DNA of 64,000 nt from Chitinophagaceae bacterium (GTDB taxonomy: Bacteria > Bacteroidota > Bacteroidia > Chitinophagales > Chitinophagaceae): contig JADKJV010000001.1 of the NCBI GenBank assembly GCA_016720825.1, positions 496,001-560,000 of the forward strand, read 5' to 3'. Position 1 is the stretch's first letter. Each line of letters starts with the position of its first letter. The translations under genes were made by a program, and so were the position numbers. The notes under the pieces were generated by a model. The model was not told the origin of the DNA, did not search any database, and saw only the letters and a list, made by a program, of their open reading frames with translations. Below, piece by piece: positions 1 to 7,535 of the stretch.

Positions 1-142
1 GTGTTTCCCCCCGGATACGGCGGTAAGCACTGTCAGCACTTACATGCAGTATGTCAGAAACAATATCCACGAGGTTTTGATCCCCGGGCAAATTATTCCT
101 GATCTGCTGAAACAGATAATCCTGGGCGGCTTGGCTGGTCAT
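1..142 (-). CDS. Partial HTH-type regulatory protein (N-terminal 47 residues)
   Basis: Reading the minus strand from an ATG at 142 gives an open frame that runs off the window edge at base 1. The residues include DILHVSADSAYRRIRGE, which resembles the short helix-turn-helix at the start of small cytoplasmic regulators common in Chitinophagaceae (a helix, then a 'vs.dsaYRRIrGe' recognition helix). Only about 47 codons are present, so everything C-terminal is unknown. The upstream spacer (143-365) contains two TTGCAA palindromes at 244-249 and 253-258 that could be a binding site, but nothing else supports this. The gene call is fairly sure; the function is inferred from the HTH-like stretch only. 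Confidence 0.6.
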   Translation of the reverse strand, partial: MTSQAAQDYLFQQIRNNLPGDQNLVDIVSDILHVSADSAYRRIRGET

Positions 143-365
143 GGTTGGCTGGCGCAAATAAGTAATCAGATACCTTCAGGGCCTTAGCATCAGCTAAAAG
201 ATAGGTTTTTTTATAGATATATAGTCTGGGTAAATGACGGTATTTGCAATTTTTGCAATTAATTGGGCTGTATCTGTAAAATTCAGTTATTAAAAAGGTG
301 CAGGTCTGAATATTTTCGGCTTGTTAATTTTCCGGCCGCCGCCGTAAACATTCAAAATACCTGAT

Positions 366-767
366 ATGAAATTGTTCTTTTTCCTTTTACTGGTAACAGC
401 AACATATCCAGATGCATCCGGACAGCATCCCGCTCCCGATACTTACAATAAAAAAATCAAGACGTACAAGTCAATAGCGTGGACCTGCTTTTTAGGCGGA
501 TTCGGCCTGCAGATTTCCGGTGCAGCGCTGGGCGGATTGAATACAAACTATGCGGATAAAGCCACTTCCTCAGAGAAAACAGGCGCCGCATTAGTGGTTG
601 CCGGCAGCGGACTAATGCTTGCAAGCGTACCGTTTTTTATCGTACTGAAACAGCACAAAAACAAGGAAAATCAGCTTTCCATAAAAAACCAGCCGGTCAC
701 CTTAGTGAAGGGCGGGCATTTGATCCGGCAATCGATACCTGCGCTAACATTGTGTATTGGATTGTGA
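366..767 (+). CDS. Small hypothetical membrane protein with signal peptide
   Basis: A 133-residue protein starts with a hydrophobic signal-like segment (FFFLLLVTATYPDASGQ). It continues with two hydrophobic stretches, around residues 38-55 (FLGGFGLQISGAALGG) and 73-92 (GAALVVAGSGLMLASVPFFI), followed by a polar tail. This two-helix layout behind a signal peptide is common in small Bacteroidota envelope proteins of unknown role. No catalytic motif is visible. The gene stands alone, 146 bases upstream of lysS on the same strand. A weak TATTTTCG box at 311-318 is a possible -7 element. The gene is probably real; the function is unknown. Confidence 0.6.
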   Translation: MKLFFFLLLVTATYPDASGQHPAPDTYNKKIKTYKSIAWTCFLGGFGLQISGAALGGLNTNYADKATSSEKTGAALVVAGSGLMLASVPFFIVLKQHKNKENQLSIKNQPVTLVKGGHLIRQSIPALTLCIGL

Positions 768-913
768 GGTAAAGTCATTTTGACAACTACCGAAAACAGA
801 TCAGTCTTTCATGCATTATAAAAGGCCATAGCAATTACCGGATCTTGTTATTGCAGGAACCCCGCTGTTTCCCTCATGCGATGCGGTTAAAATGGGCTAT
901 TTTTGCCACCCAA

Positions 914-2434
914 ATGACGCATATGCATTTATCTGAACAGGAAACCTTACGAAGAGAGAAACTGGCCGAGTTGATTATGATGGGTATTGACCCCTATCCG
1001 GCCCCGTTGTACCCGGTGAATCAATTTTCAGTTGATATTAAGGAAGGCTTCAGTGAAGCCACTAAAGAGCAATATGCTGAAGTATGCCTGGCCGGCCGCA
1101 TCATGAGTGTGCGCGATATGGGCAAGGCCAATTTCTGTGTGATCCAGGATTCCAAAGGAAGGATCCAGCTCTATATCCGCCGGGATGATATTTGCCCGGG
1201 TGAAGACAAATCACTCTATGATATTGTCTGGAAAAAACTGCTCGACATCGGTGATATCATTGGTGTGAAAGGGTATGCCTTTATCACCAAAACCGGTGAA
1301 ACATCTGTGCACGTGAAAGAACTCACCCTGCTTAGTAAATCACTCAGGCCCCTGCCGGTGGTTAAAACGGCTGGTGACGAAACATTTGATGCTGTAACTG
1401 ACCCTGAGTTCCGTTACCGCCAGCGCTATGCCGATCTCGTGATCAACCCCGAGGTGAAAGAGACTTTCCTGAAAAGGACAAAGATGATCAACTCCATCCG
1501 CGACTTCCTTAATGAACGCGGCGCGCTGGAAGTAGATACCCCTGTACTGCAGAGTATCCCCGGTGGTGCAGCAGCCAGGCCATTTATCACACACCATAAT
1601 GCGCTGGATGTTCCCTTTTATCTGCGTATTGCCAATGAACTCTATTTAAAAAGACTGATTGTCGGTGGCTTCGACTGGGTATATGAATTCAGCCGGAACT
1701 TCAGGAATGAAGGGATGGACCGCACCCATAACCCCGAATTCACCATCCTGGAATTTTATACAGCGTATAAAGATTATTTCTGGATGATGGATACCACCGA
1801 GCAAATGCTGGAAAAAGCCGCCATGGATGTGAACGGCAGTACAGATGTGGTATTAGGAGAGAATACACTTTCTTTCAAAGCACCCTTTGCGCGGGTAACC
1901 ATATTCGATGCCATCAAAGAACATACAGGTGTTGATGTCAGCGCTATGAATGAAGAACAGCTGCGCTCTATATGCAAACAACTGCGTATAGAAGTCAGCC
2001 CCAGCATGGGCAAAGGCAAACTGATTGATGCCATCTTCGGTGAAAAATGTGAAAAGCACTATGTGCAGCCCACATTCATTATTGACTACCCCGTTGAAAT
2101 GAGTCCGCTTACCAAACGCCACCGCAGCAAACAGGGACTGGTAGAACGATTTGAACTGATGATTAACGGTAAGGAGGTAGCAAATGCTTATAGTGAACTG
2201 AACGACCCCATTGACCAGCGCGACCGTTTTGAAGAACAGGTGAAACTCATGGAACGCGGAGATGATGAGGCTATGTTTATTGACCACGACTTCCTGCGGG
2301 CACTTGAGTATGGTATGCCGCCTACTTCAGGTATCGGGATTGGTATTGACAGGCTGTGTATGATGCTGACTAACCAGGTATCCATACAGGATGTGTTGTT
2401 GTTCCCGCAGATGAGGCCGGAAAATTTCGAATAA
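914..2434 (+). CDS. lysS: Lysyl-tRNA synthetase, class II
   Basis: The cytoplasmic enzyme charges tRNA-Lys with lysine using ATP. From the ATG at 914 the protein has 506 residues, the usual size for bacterial LysS. An N-terminal OB-fold (about residues 60-170) precedes the class II catalytic core. Motif 2 (FRNEGMDRTHNPEFT) lies near residue 261 and motif 3 (GIGIGIDRLCMML) near residue 472; the GGAAARPF stretch follows motif 1. The frame stays open back to 845, but that extension is not LysS-like, so 914 or the ATG at 923 is preferred. The family assignment is secure. The gene is monocistronic, followed by repeat sequence. Confidence 0.97.
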   Translation: MTHMHLSEQETLRREKLAELIMMGIDPYPAPLYPVNQFSVDIKEGFSEATKEQYAEVCLAGRIMSVRDMGKANFCVIQDSKGRIQLYIRRDDICPGEDKSLYDIVWKKLLDIGDIIGVKGYAFITKTGETSVHVKELTLLSKSLRPLPVVKTAGDETFDAVTDPEFRYRQRYADLVINPEVKETFLKRTKMINSIRDFLNERGALEVDTPVLQSIPGGAAARPFITHHNALDVPFYLRIANELYLKRLIVGGFDWVYEFSRNFRNEGMDRTHNPEFTILEFYTAYKDYFWMMDTTEQMLEKAAMDVNGSTDVVLGENTLSFKAPFARVTIFDAIKEHTGVDVSAMNEEQLRSICKQLRIEVSPSMGKGKLIDAIFGEKCEKHYVQPTFIIDYPVEMSPLTKRHRSKQGLVERFELMINGKEVANAYSELNDPIDQRDRFEEQVKLMERGDDEAMFIDHDFLRALEYGMPPTSGIGIGIDRLCMMLTNQVSIQDVLLFPQMRPENFE

Positions 2435-2518
2435 CTTTTACCACAAGGTGCACAAAGGAATTTTCTCGTGATATTCTGTAAACATTTTTACGGATAGCAC
2501 ATTGTCTTTTCTCCTGAA

Positions 2519-2561
2519 CCCGAATGGGACACAAAGGCGCAGCTAAAGCTGCTTTACCCTA
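2519..2561 (+). repeat. 43-bp dispersed repeat with AGCTAAAGCT hairpin, copy 1
   Basis: This segment matches the reverse complement of 58542-58584 at 40 of 43 positions by eye. Its core is a GCAGCTAAAGCTGC hairpin preceded by a CACAAAGG word, which links it to the CACAAAG family of palindromic repeats elsewhere in the window. A half copy of that family (ACCACAAGG, CACAAAGG) lies just upstream at 2440-2458. It sits between convergent lysS and the VOC gene. No coding capacity is evident. The function is unknown; transcription termination between convergent genes is possible. Confidence 0.75.
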
Positions 2562-2623
2562 TAGAAGATAGTGTTTGCAAAAAATCGCTTTGCGTAATGG
2601 TGTAAGGGGTTTAGCCTGTTCAA

Positions 2624-3007
2624 CTAAATTTTTTTCTGGATTTGCCAGTAATGCCCGAAAGGGTCTTTAAACATTCCTTGTCTGTAACCATACTCGTGGT
2701 CTGTGGTGGGGTTAATTTCCACGGCACCGGCCAGTATGGCTTTTTGCATTACTTCTTCCACGTTGGGGACAAACAAACCAATCACTGCAGTTACACCTTT
2801 AGCGCTGTTGGGTTCAAGGGCGTCGCGCATGGTTTCGTGTACATGGAAGATGGCGCCGTTGAACACCAGTTCCGCAACATGGATACTCCCATCATCATTC
2901 CGGAAGCAAAAATTTTCAGTCGCGCCGAATTTCAGGTAAAAATCAATGCTGGTTGTCCCGTTGGGGATGTGGAGTTCAGGCGCAAAAAATGTTGCATTGT
3001 CTGTCAT
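2624..3007 (-). CDS. VOC-superfamily protein (glyoxalase/PhnB-like)
   Basis: A 127-residue protein from the ATG at 3007 has the beta-alpha-beta-beta-beta pattern of vicinal oxygen chelate proteins: LHIPNGTTSIDFYLKFGA at the start and the ending YRQGMFKDPFGHYWQIQKK, which carries the DPFGHYW signature of the PhnB/glyoxalase-like group. The longer frame up to 3085 lacks this similarity. It is the last gene of the minus-strand ArsR/SRPBCC operon, 119 bases after the small membrane protein. The third ArsR module in this window carries an equivalent VOC domain fused to its SRPBCC protein (24723-25682), which supports a shared role. The substrate is unknown. Confidence 0.88.
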   Translation of the reverse strand: MTDNATFFAPELHIPNGTTSIDFYLKFGATENFCFRNDDGSIHVAELVFNGAIFHVHETMRDALEPNSAKGVTAVIGLFVPNVEEVMQKAILAGAVEINPTTDHEYGYRQGMFKDPFGHYWQIQKKI

Positions 3008-3126
3008 GGTTTTTGTTTTAAATTTTTTACCGGGAGTATAAATCACCCTTGAAATTACAATCTTCTGTAAACAATATGTATCCATTTCAAATCTGCTGGT
3101 ATTGAACCATCATGGCCGGCTTCAGC

Positions 3127-3294
3127 TTACCATTGAATTGCGAGAACAGGTATCCCGGTGAAAAGACTGAAACTATAAATCCCATCAGCGCCTGTATTGT
3201 AAATGCCATTTTTTTCAGGCTTTAAGAAATGCAGGACAAAAATCAATATGATCAAAGTGATGATTGCCCAAAATAAATTTCTACCTGCTTTCAT
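3127..3294 (-). CDS. Small single-pass membrane protein (55 aa)
   Basis: A short frame starts at the ATG at 3294 and ends with TAA at 3127. The product begins MKAGRNLFWAI and has a hydrophobic helix at about residues 7-24 (LFWAIITLIILIFVLHFL), then a soluble tail ending GIPVLAIQW. Its start codon lies inside the last codons of the upstream SRPBCC gene (14-base overlap), which is typical of translational coupling. The position between the SRPBCC and VOC genes suggests it belongs to the operon. No family was recognised. It could be a spurious frame, but the overlap and the clear transmembrane segment argue for a real gene. Confidence 0.5.
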   Translation of the reverse strand: MKAGRNLFWAIITLIILIFVLHFLKPEKNGIYNTGADGIYSFSLFTGIPVLAIQW

Positions 3295-3778
3295 GCTTCA
3301 TCAAATTGAAGAGTGCATCCAATCTTTGATGTGAATCCACCACGCCCCTTTCCATACCTGATTGTATGTGGCCGTCTCGGTCATACATGGATTTATAAAT
3401 TACCTGGATTGTTGCTTTGGTTCGGTCATTTTCTAACTTCTCCAGTGTCAGGAATTCGAGTGAAACATGCCCGCGTTCAGGCAAACCTTCAAATTCAAAA
3501 GTTCGGATAACCCTTTCCGGATAGCATACTTCGTGAATAACACCATTGAAAGCATATGCATTCCCGGCAGGGTCTTTATGGATGAACCGCCAGGAGCCGT
3601 GGGTTTTATTCTCCAGTTTTTCAACAACAGTTTCCATTTCACAGGGCCCGAGCCATTGAATAATTAAATCCGGCTCAGAGAAGGCTTTAAACACTAATTC
3701 CCTGGGCGCATCAAATTCCCTGATAATAAAAAGTTCCTGTTTGCCTGTTTCGGCAATGATCTGCGTTTTATTTTCCAT
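3281..3778 (-). CDS. SRPBCC domain protein, AHSA1-like
   Basis: The 165-residue protein has the layout of the AHSA1 branch of the START/Bet v1-like SRPBCC superfamily. It opens with LFIIREFDAPRELVFKAFSE, continues with a WLGP segment, and includes GVIHEVCYPERVIRTFEFEG and a long C-terminal helix. These proteins form a deep hydrophobic ligand cavity; substrates are mostly unknown. The start overlaps the end of the ArsR gene by 11 bases, so the two are translated together. ArsR-SRPBCC pairs are widespread, and two more occur in this window (18.65 and 24.4 kb). The family is secure; the ligand is not known. Confidence 0.92.
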   Translation of the reverse strand: MENKTQIIAETGKQELFIIREFDAPRELVFKAFSEPDLIIQWLGPCEMETVVEKLENKTHGSWRFIHKDPAGNAYAFNGVIHEVCYPERVIRTFEFEGLPERGHVSLEFLTLEKLENDRTKATIQVIYKSMYDRDGHIQSGMERGVVDSHQRLDALFNLMKHESR

Positions 3779-4100
3779 TTTTTTTCTGTTTTAAATTTTC
3801 CAATACTTTGTCCATCCTGTTGAAACGGTCATCCCATAGTTTCTGGAAAGGCAATAACCAATCAGCGATTTCTTTCATTTTCTTAGAATTGATCTGGTAA
3901 TATATTTCCCGCCCGTTCTGGTCTTGTTGCAGCAATTGACATTCAGTAAGAATTTGAATGTGCTTTGAAATGGTTTGTCTTGTAGAATCAAACTTTTCCG
4001 CAATGACACCTGGTGTCATGGCATGTAATGCCACTAAACTTAAAATGGCCCTTCTGGTGGGGTCAGCAATTGCCTGAAATACGTCGCGTCGGATATTCAT
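3768..4100 (-). CDS. ArsR-family winged-helix repressor (module A)
   Basis: A 110-residue regulator from the ATG at 4100 begins [19 protein letters not shown], the standard start of the metal-independent ArsR group paired with SRPBCC proteins. The recognition helix is in DSTRQTISKHIQIL. A beta-wing (GREIYYQIN) follows, then a C-terminal helix rich in aromatic residues. No Cys metal-binding motif is seen in the alpha-3 region, so it probably does not sense metal through the classic site. Frame upstream to 4292 is not ArsR-like. It shares most residues with the regulator at 24407 and fewer with that at 18650. It likely represses its own operon via 4110-4150. Confidence 0.93.
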   Translation of the reverse strand: MNIRRDVFQAIADPTRRAILSLVALHAMTPGVIAEKFDSTRQTISKHIQILTECQLLQQDQNGREIYYQINSKKMKEIADWLLPFQKLWDDRFNRMDKVLENLKQKKNGK

Positions 4101-4109
4101 TATGCAGCT

Positions 4110-4150
4110 ATTTGACTGCGAATATATGCGAAGCCATTTGACTGCGCAAA
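4110..4150 (-). promoter_or_regulatory. Promoter/operator of ArsR module A
   Basis: Read on the minus strand, a TTTG box (4150-4147) is followed after 20 bases by TATATTCG (4126-4119), matching the Bacteroidota -33/-7 promoter type. An exact 11-bp direct repeat, CGCAGTCAAAT, occurs at 4146-4136 and again at 4120-4110, an offset of 26 bp. With flanking bases the downstream copy reads GCAGTCAAATAGCTGC, a 16-bp imperfect palindrome. One copy lies in the spacer and the other overlaps the -7 box and start region, as expected for repression. Modules B and C have the same arrangement. Confidence 0.7.
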
Positions 4151-4292
4151 TTTTTAAAAAATATTTTTTCCCTTTTGTACAGCAAGATGTTATAATTGAA
4201 ATTCGCAATGATGATATGTCATTGAGTATCAGCCCTGAGTTTATTATCTCTGCATGGCAGCGCCTGAGAACATCTCCACATATATTAAGCAC

Positions 4293-4340
4293 AAAAAAAA
4301 GCTGATTGATGTACTTCTTTTAAAATACATCCGTCAGCTT
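4293..4340 (-). terminator. Intrinsic terminator downstream of the SDR gene
   Basis: On the minus strand, AAGCTGA-CG-GATGTA and TACATC-AA-TCAGCTT form a 13-bp stem interrupted by a 2x2 mismatch, with a 12-base loop. A run of eight T follows (A-run 4293-4300 on the plus strand). It lies 140 bases after the end of the SDR gene at 4480 and before the ArsR promoter. It probably ends the SDR transcript and insulates the ArsR operon from it. Confidence 0.75.
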
Positions 4341-4445
4341 TATATTATATATGCTTTGTAAGAGGGGCCTGAATTATACTGCTGGTTTATTCATCTTATC
4401 AGCAGACATGTCTTTCGTTAAAATACAAATTAAGGACCGTCCCAA

Positions 4446-4480
4446 ATTCAACATTCAACCTTCAACACTCAGCATTTGAT
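4446..4480. repeat. Degenerate 7-bp tandem array (ATTCAAC type)
   Basis: Five in-phase heptads are present: ATTCAAC, ATTCAAC, CTTCAAC, ACTCAGC, ATTTGAT. The array touches the stop codon of the SDR gene. It is one of nine loci in the window with this exact 7-bp periodicity and changing unit sequence; a related ATTCAAA/ACTCAAC array is at 58025-58045. Confidence 0.7.
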
Positions 4481-5301
4481 TAGTCAACAAACAAATCCCC
4501 GTACAACTGCGCCCCCGGCACCACTGAATATTTTGCCAGGTCAGTGATTCCTTCTGAAGCCAGTACATCTTCATCTATAAAACAATTTCCGGTGCAATCA
4601 GACGATGAACGTGATAAAATGACAGCGGCTGCATCTGCGATAATATCCGGCGTGCGGCTCATGTTAGCCAGCATTTCCCCGCCGAGCAGGTTTCTTACTG
4701 CAGCAGTATCAATGGTTGTTTTAGGCCAGAGCGCATTAGCGGCTATACGGTCTTTTTTAAATTCACCGGCCCAGCCGATGGTGAGCATGCTCATATTGTA
4801 TTTCGAAATAGTATACGCCACGTGTTTGGCAAACCATTTCGGGTTCATATTCACGGGTGGTGAAAGCGTAAGGATATGCGGGTTACCGGATTTACGCAAA
4901 TGCGGAACGCAGGCACGGGTGACCATAAACGTACCACGCACATTGATATCATGCATCAGGTCGAAACGTTTGGGCGTGGATTCCTCCGTTCCGGTGAGGG
5001 CTATTGCCGAAGCATTATTGATAAGGATATCAATCCCGCCGAACCTTTCCACGGCTTTGTCAACCGCATCCTGGATCTGGTCTTCAAACCGGATATCGCA
5101 GGCTACAGCCAGGGCTTTACCACCGGCTGCTTCGATCTCTTCTGCTGCTGAAAATATGGTTCCCCCGAGTTTGGGATTCTCTTCCACACTCTTGGCAGCC
5201 ACTACAATATTGGCCCCGCCCGCTGCCAGTTTTAAGGCAATGGCTTTGCCGATGCTGCGGGTAGCACCTGTGATAAAAGCTGTTTTTCCTGCAAATGACA
5301 T
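4480..5301 (-). CDS. Short-chain dehydrogenase/reductase, HSDL2-like
   Basis: A 273-residue NAD(P)-dependent oxidoreductase with the complete SDR signature. The glycine motif TGATRSIG is at residues 11-18 and NNAS at 95-98. The active-site tetrad is N120, S147, Y163 and K167 (YTISK). The overall wording (KSVEENPKLGGTIFSAAEEI, ALWPKTTIDTAAVRNLLGG) resembles the hydroxysteroid-dehydrogenase-like 2 group, usually linked to fatty-acyl or lipid metabolism. It stands alone on the minus strand and ends in the terminator at 4293-4340. The SDR family is certain; the substrate is inferred only from resemblance. Confidence 0.93.
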   Translation of the reverse strand: MSFAGKTAFITGATRSIGKAIALKLAAGGANIVVAAKSVEENPKLGGTIFSAAEEIEAAGGKALAVACDIRFEDQIQDAVDKAVERFGGIDILINNASAIALTGTEESTPKRFDLMHDINVRGTFMVTRACVPHLRKSGNPHILTLSPPVNMNPKWFAKHVAYTISKYNMSMLTIGWAGEFKKDRIAANALWPKTTIDTAAVRNLLGGEMLANMSRTPDIIADAAAVILSRSSSDCTGNCFIDEDVLASEGITDLAKYSVVPGAQLYGDLFVD

Positions 5302-5427
5302 AAGCGAAATATTGTTTAGTATGACATCGTAACGTTAAAGTTCCGGCGTAAATCTACGGGGTATAAATTAAATTAAAGGGTAATTTTATCGGATAGTTTT
5401 CCGCTGGTGCAGTATAATAAATGACTC

Positions 5428-5617
5428 TATATTTGAGCCGATGATGAACCGTCCGTTTTTATTTCCTGTATCCTTGACTATGGCCTGAAAGGCTTCTTGA
5501 AAAAACCACGTGAGGCGAAAAAGCCAACTATGAAAACTATCAGTAATGAATGAATGAACAAGGCTCTTCGGACTTTACGTAATTGAAAATCCCGTCTAAA
5601 ATAGACGGGATTTTTTT
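5428..5617 (+). ncRNA. Candidate small non-coding RNA
   Basis: A perfect TATATTTG -7 box (5428-5435) is followed by about 180 bases without a convincing frame and then a strong intrinsic terminator (5588-5617). No plus-strand gene follows for over 4 kb. Inside, GAGCC (5435-5439) can pair with GGCTC (5562-5566), and GTCCG (5451-5455) with CGGAC (5569-5573). Small hairpins such as GGCGAAAAAGCC are also present. A 15-codon frame starting near 5441 is possible but unimpressive. The -33 region is weak. Rfam has a 6S-Flavo family in this phylum, but I cannot show membership. It could instead be a remnant leader. Confidence 0.4.
5588..5617 (+). terminator. Strong intrinsic terminator
   Basis: AATCCCGTCTA (5588-5598) and TAGACGGGATT (5602-5612) form a perfect 11-bp stem with an AAA loop, continuing into a seven-T run (5611-5617). 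The T-rich side faces the plus strand. Because the only plus-strand candidate upstream is the putative small RNA, this terminator is the main support for that RNA. It may also act weakly in the other direction for the aldo/keto reductase transcript. Confidence 0.85.
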
Positions 5618-5630
5618 GTTGAATTATTTT

Positions 5631-5685
5631 ACCACAAAGTAATACACAAAGGACACAAAGATGCCCCTTTGTGCTCCTTGTGGTT
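5631..5685. repeat. CACAAAG-type palindromic intergenic repeat
   Basis: ACCACAAAG, CACAAAGG and CACAAAG words on the left mirror CTTTGTG and CCTTGTGG words on the right, so the segment can fold into a long imperfect hairpin. It lies just downstream of the aldo/keto reductase. Related copies occur at 9792, 13871, 43587, 51279, 57434 and 57924. Confidence 0.7.
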
Positions 5686-5702
5686 TTGTATTTCTTAAAA
5701 AA

Positions 5703-6692
5703 TTAAAACTCCGCCAACACCGGCTTATTCCCCACTATCCCATCAATCCGCTTCATCATTTCATCCGTCAGTTTCGGATACGCATCCAGCGCCCCCAGGT
5801 TTTCAAGCAATTGTTCTTTTTTCGTTGCACCCAGGATTGCTGTTGTTACATTCGGGTTGCGGATACACCAGGCTATGCTCAGCTGTGCCATCGAGATACC
5901 AAGTTCTGCAGCCAGGGCTGCGAGCTTTTTCACTTTCGTCAGCATGGATTCCTGCATCCAGCGGTCTTTCAGCCACTCGAAACCTTCCAATGCAAAACGG
6001 CTGCCTTCGGGTAATCCGTCATTGTATTTTCCACTCAGCAAACCGGAAGCCAGCGGACTCCAGATAGTAGTACCCATGCCAACGGTTTTAAATACCATGA
6101 GGAATTCATTTTCCAGTTTGTTTCTTTCAAACAGATTGTACTGCGGTTGTTCCACAACCGGACCAATCAGGTGATGCTGGTCAGCCACACGATGGGCTTC
6201 CATGATTTCCACACCACTCCATTCACTGGTGCCCCAGTATAAAATTTTTCCCTGCTGGATCAGGTTATGCATGGTCCACACTGTTTCTGCAATGGGCGTG
6301 GTTTTATCAGGACGATGGCAGAAATAGATATCGAGGTAATCTAGCTGCAGTCTTTGTAAGGCTTCATGACAAGCTTCCACCAGGTGTTTGCGGCTAAGGC
6401 CTTTCTGGTTGGGTTTGTTTTCTTTTCCCCGCCATCCCCAGAATGCTTTGGAAGAAACGGTGTAAGAACTGCGGTCCCAGTTTTTGTTCTTCAGCACCCG
6501 GCCCATCATCTTTTCACTTTCGCCCAATGCATACACTTCTGCATTGTCGAAAAAGTTGATACCGTGATCATAGGCTATACCCATGAGTTCATCGGCAGTG
6601 GCGTCCGTAATCTGTTTATGAAAACTTACCCAGCTGCCTAATGAAAGGGCACTGAGCTGAAGGCCAGTGCGGCCCATATTCCGGTATTCCAT
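5703..6692 (-). CDS. Aldo/keto reductase
   Basis: A 329-residue NADPH-dependent oxidoreductase of the AKR superfamily, in the branch related to potassium-channel beta subunits and YghZ. The catalytic tetrad is visible: D49 (FFDNAEVY), Y54, K82 (SSKAFWG) and H126 (IYFCHRPD). The C-terminal TTAILGATKKEQLLENL region is the cofactor-binding segment. The start MEYRNMGRTGLQLS is typical of the family. It is a single minus-strand gene flanked by repeats. The family is certain; the physiological carbonyl substrate is unknown. Confidence 0.95.
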   Translation of the reverse strand: MEYRNMGRTGLQLSALSLGSWVSFHKQITDATADELMGIAYDHGINFFDNAEVYALGESEKMMGRVLKNKNWDRSSYTVSSKAFWGWRGKENKPNQKGLSRKHLVEACHEALQRLQLDYLDIYFCHRPDKTTPIAETVWTMHNLIQQGKILYWGTSEWSGVEIMEAHRVADQHHLIGPVVEQPQYNLFERNKLENEFLMVFKTVGMGTTIWSPLASGLLSGKYNDGLPEGSRFALEGFEWLKDRWMQESMLTKVKKLAALAAELGISMAQLSIAWCIRNPNVTTAILGATKKEQLLENLGALDAYPKLTDEMMKRIDGIVGNKPVLAEF

Positions 6693-6772
6693 CCTAAAGT
6701 TTTATAGATAAATTATGCTGTAAATTTCTATGTAACAAAACTACGAGTTATCTCAAATGACAGAATTAAAAA

Positions 6773-6858
6773 AATCCAAATTCCAAAATCCAAATTCCAA
6801 ACATCAACCCTGTTTGTTCAGGTTAGACGTTTGGAATTTGGATTTTGGGATTTGGGAT
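6773..6858. repeat. Inverted pair of 7-bp arrays (AATCCAA / TTGGGAT)
   Basis: Left arm heptads AATCCAA, ATTCCAA, AATCCAA, ATTCCAA, ACATCAA (6773-6807) face right arm heptads TTGGAAT, TTGGATT, TTGGGAT, TTGGGAT (6831-6858), so the segment can form a long hairpin. The string TTAGACGTTTGG just before the right arm recurs at 27945-27956 before a similar array, marking a dispersed family. It lies in the 249-base gap between the AKR and lptC. Confidence 0.75.
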
Positions 6859-6941
6859 TTATTTTAGATAGATTCCAGACTTTAAGATTGATGCATCGAA
6901 ACACCAACCCGGCATTGTGTTTGGCTGTACTGAAAAACGGG

Positions 6942-7523
6942 TCAATTGGCCGGAAAACCACTGGATGATACTTCAACCGTTCCGGTGGGATAATGAAAGA
7001 TCACACTGTTCAGGTCCTGTGTGGCTTCGAGACCTTTACCGCCGGTAATGGCTTTACCAATCCCATGGTAAATGGCATATTTATCAGTGTAAAACATTTT
7101 GGTGTTCTGGTCCCACCAGAGATCAGGGCTCCTGAGTGTATCCCCTTTATTTGTAATCACTACTACACTGTCTTTGAGATAAACTTTTCCCATGGCTTCA
7201 AAATACTTGGCGTAATGTGCGTCGAGCCAGGAATTGATGACTGATGTAGAATCATAAAAATCTACATGCAGGGTATTAGGGAATTCAACATACGGTGTAT
7301 CAGCAGCCACACGCAGCATCAGCGGGGATGTGAGCTTTGCCTTCATGATTCCGTCCTGGCTGAGCCAGGCTTCCACTTTGGTCGCCTCTTCCTTCATCAC
7401 CACATTGCGGGTAAGTGCATCAATCCGTTTGGGATCATTCTCACATGACGTCATAAAAAAACAACCCCAGCTGACCAGGGTTGCCATAATAATAAGATGA
7501 TATCTGTGTGTAGTGGCCTTCAT
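6942..7523 (-). CDS. lptC: LPS export periplasmic protein LptC
   Basis: A 193-residue lipoprotein. The signal peptide ends in a lipobox (FMTSC, Cys27). The rest has the short beta-strand repeats of LptC, such as VEAWLSQDGIMKAKLTSPLM, YVEFPNTLHVDFY and AMGKVYLKDSVVVITNKGDTL. LptC passes lipopolysaccharide from the LptB2FG transporter to LptA in the periplasm; here it is lipid-anchored, as is usual in Bacteroidota. It follows the outer-membrane protein gene by 12 bases, the third member of the coaX-OMP-lptC group. Confidence 0.88.
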   Translation of the reverse strand: MKATTHRYHLIIMATLVSWGCFFMTSCENDPKRIDALTRNVVMKEEATKVEAWLSQDGIMKAKLTSPLMLRVAADTPYVEFPNTLHVDFYDSTSVINSWLDAHYAKYFEAMGKVYLKDSVVVITNKGDTLRSPDLWWDQNTKMFYTDKYAIYHGIGKAITGGKGLEATQDLNSVIFHYPTGTVEVSSSGFPAN

Positions 7524-7535
7524 GATCAGGCTGCA

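Noticed and set aside
244..258. Double TTGCAA palindrome as an operator for the partial HTH gene.
   Set aside because: Two short AT-rich palindromes are too weak without conservation or a known binding protein.
4544..5332. A 262-codon plus-strand frame opposite the SDR gene.
   Set aside because: It is antisense to a gene with all SDR motifs and has no protein-like features of its own.
5441..5488. A 15-codon frame near 5441 as a leader peptide for attenuation.
   Set aside because: No biosynthetic or regulated gene follows on that strand, and codon content is not informative.
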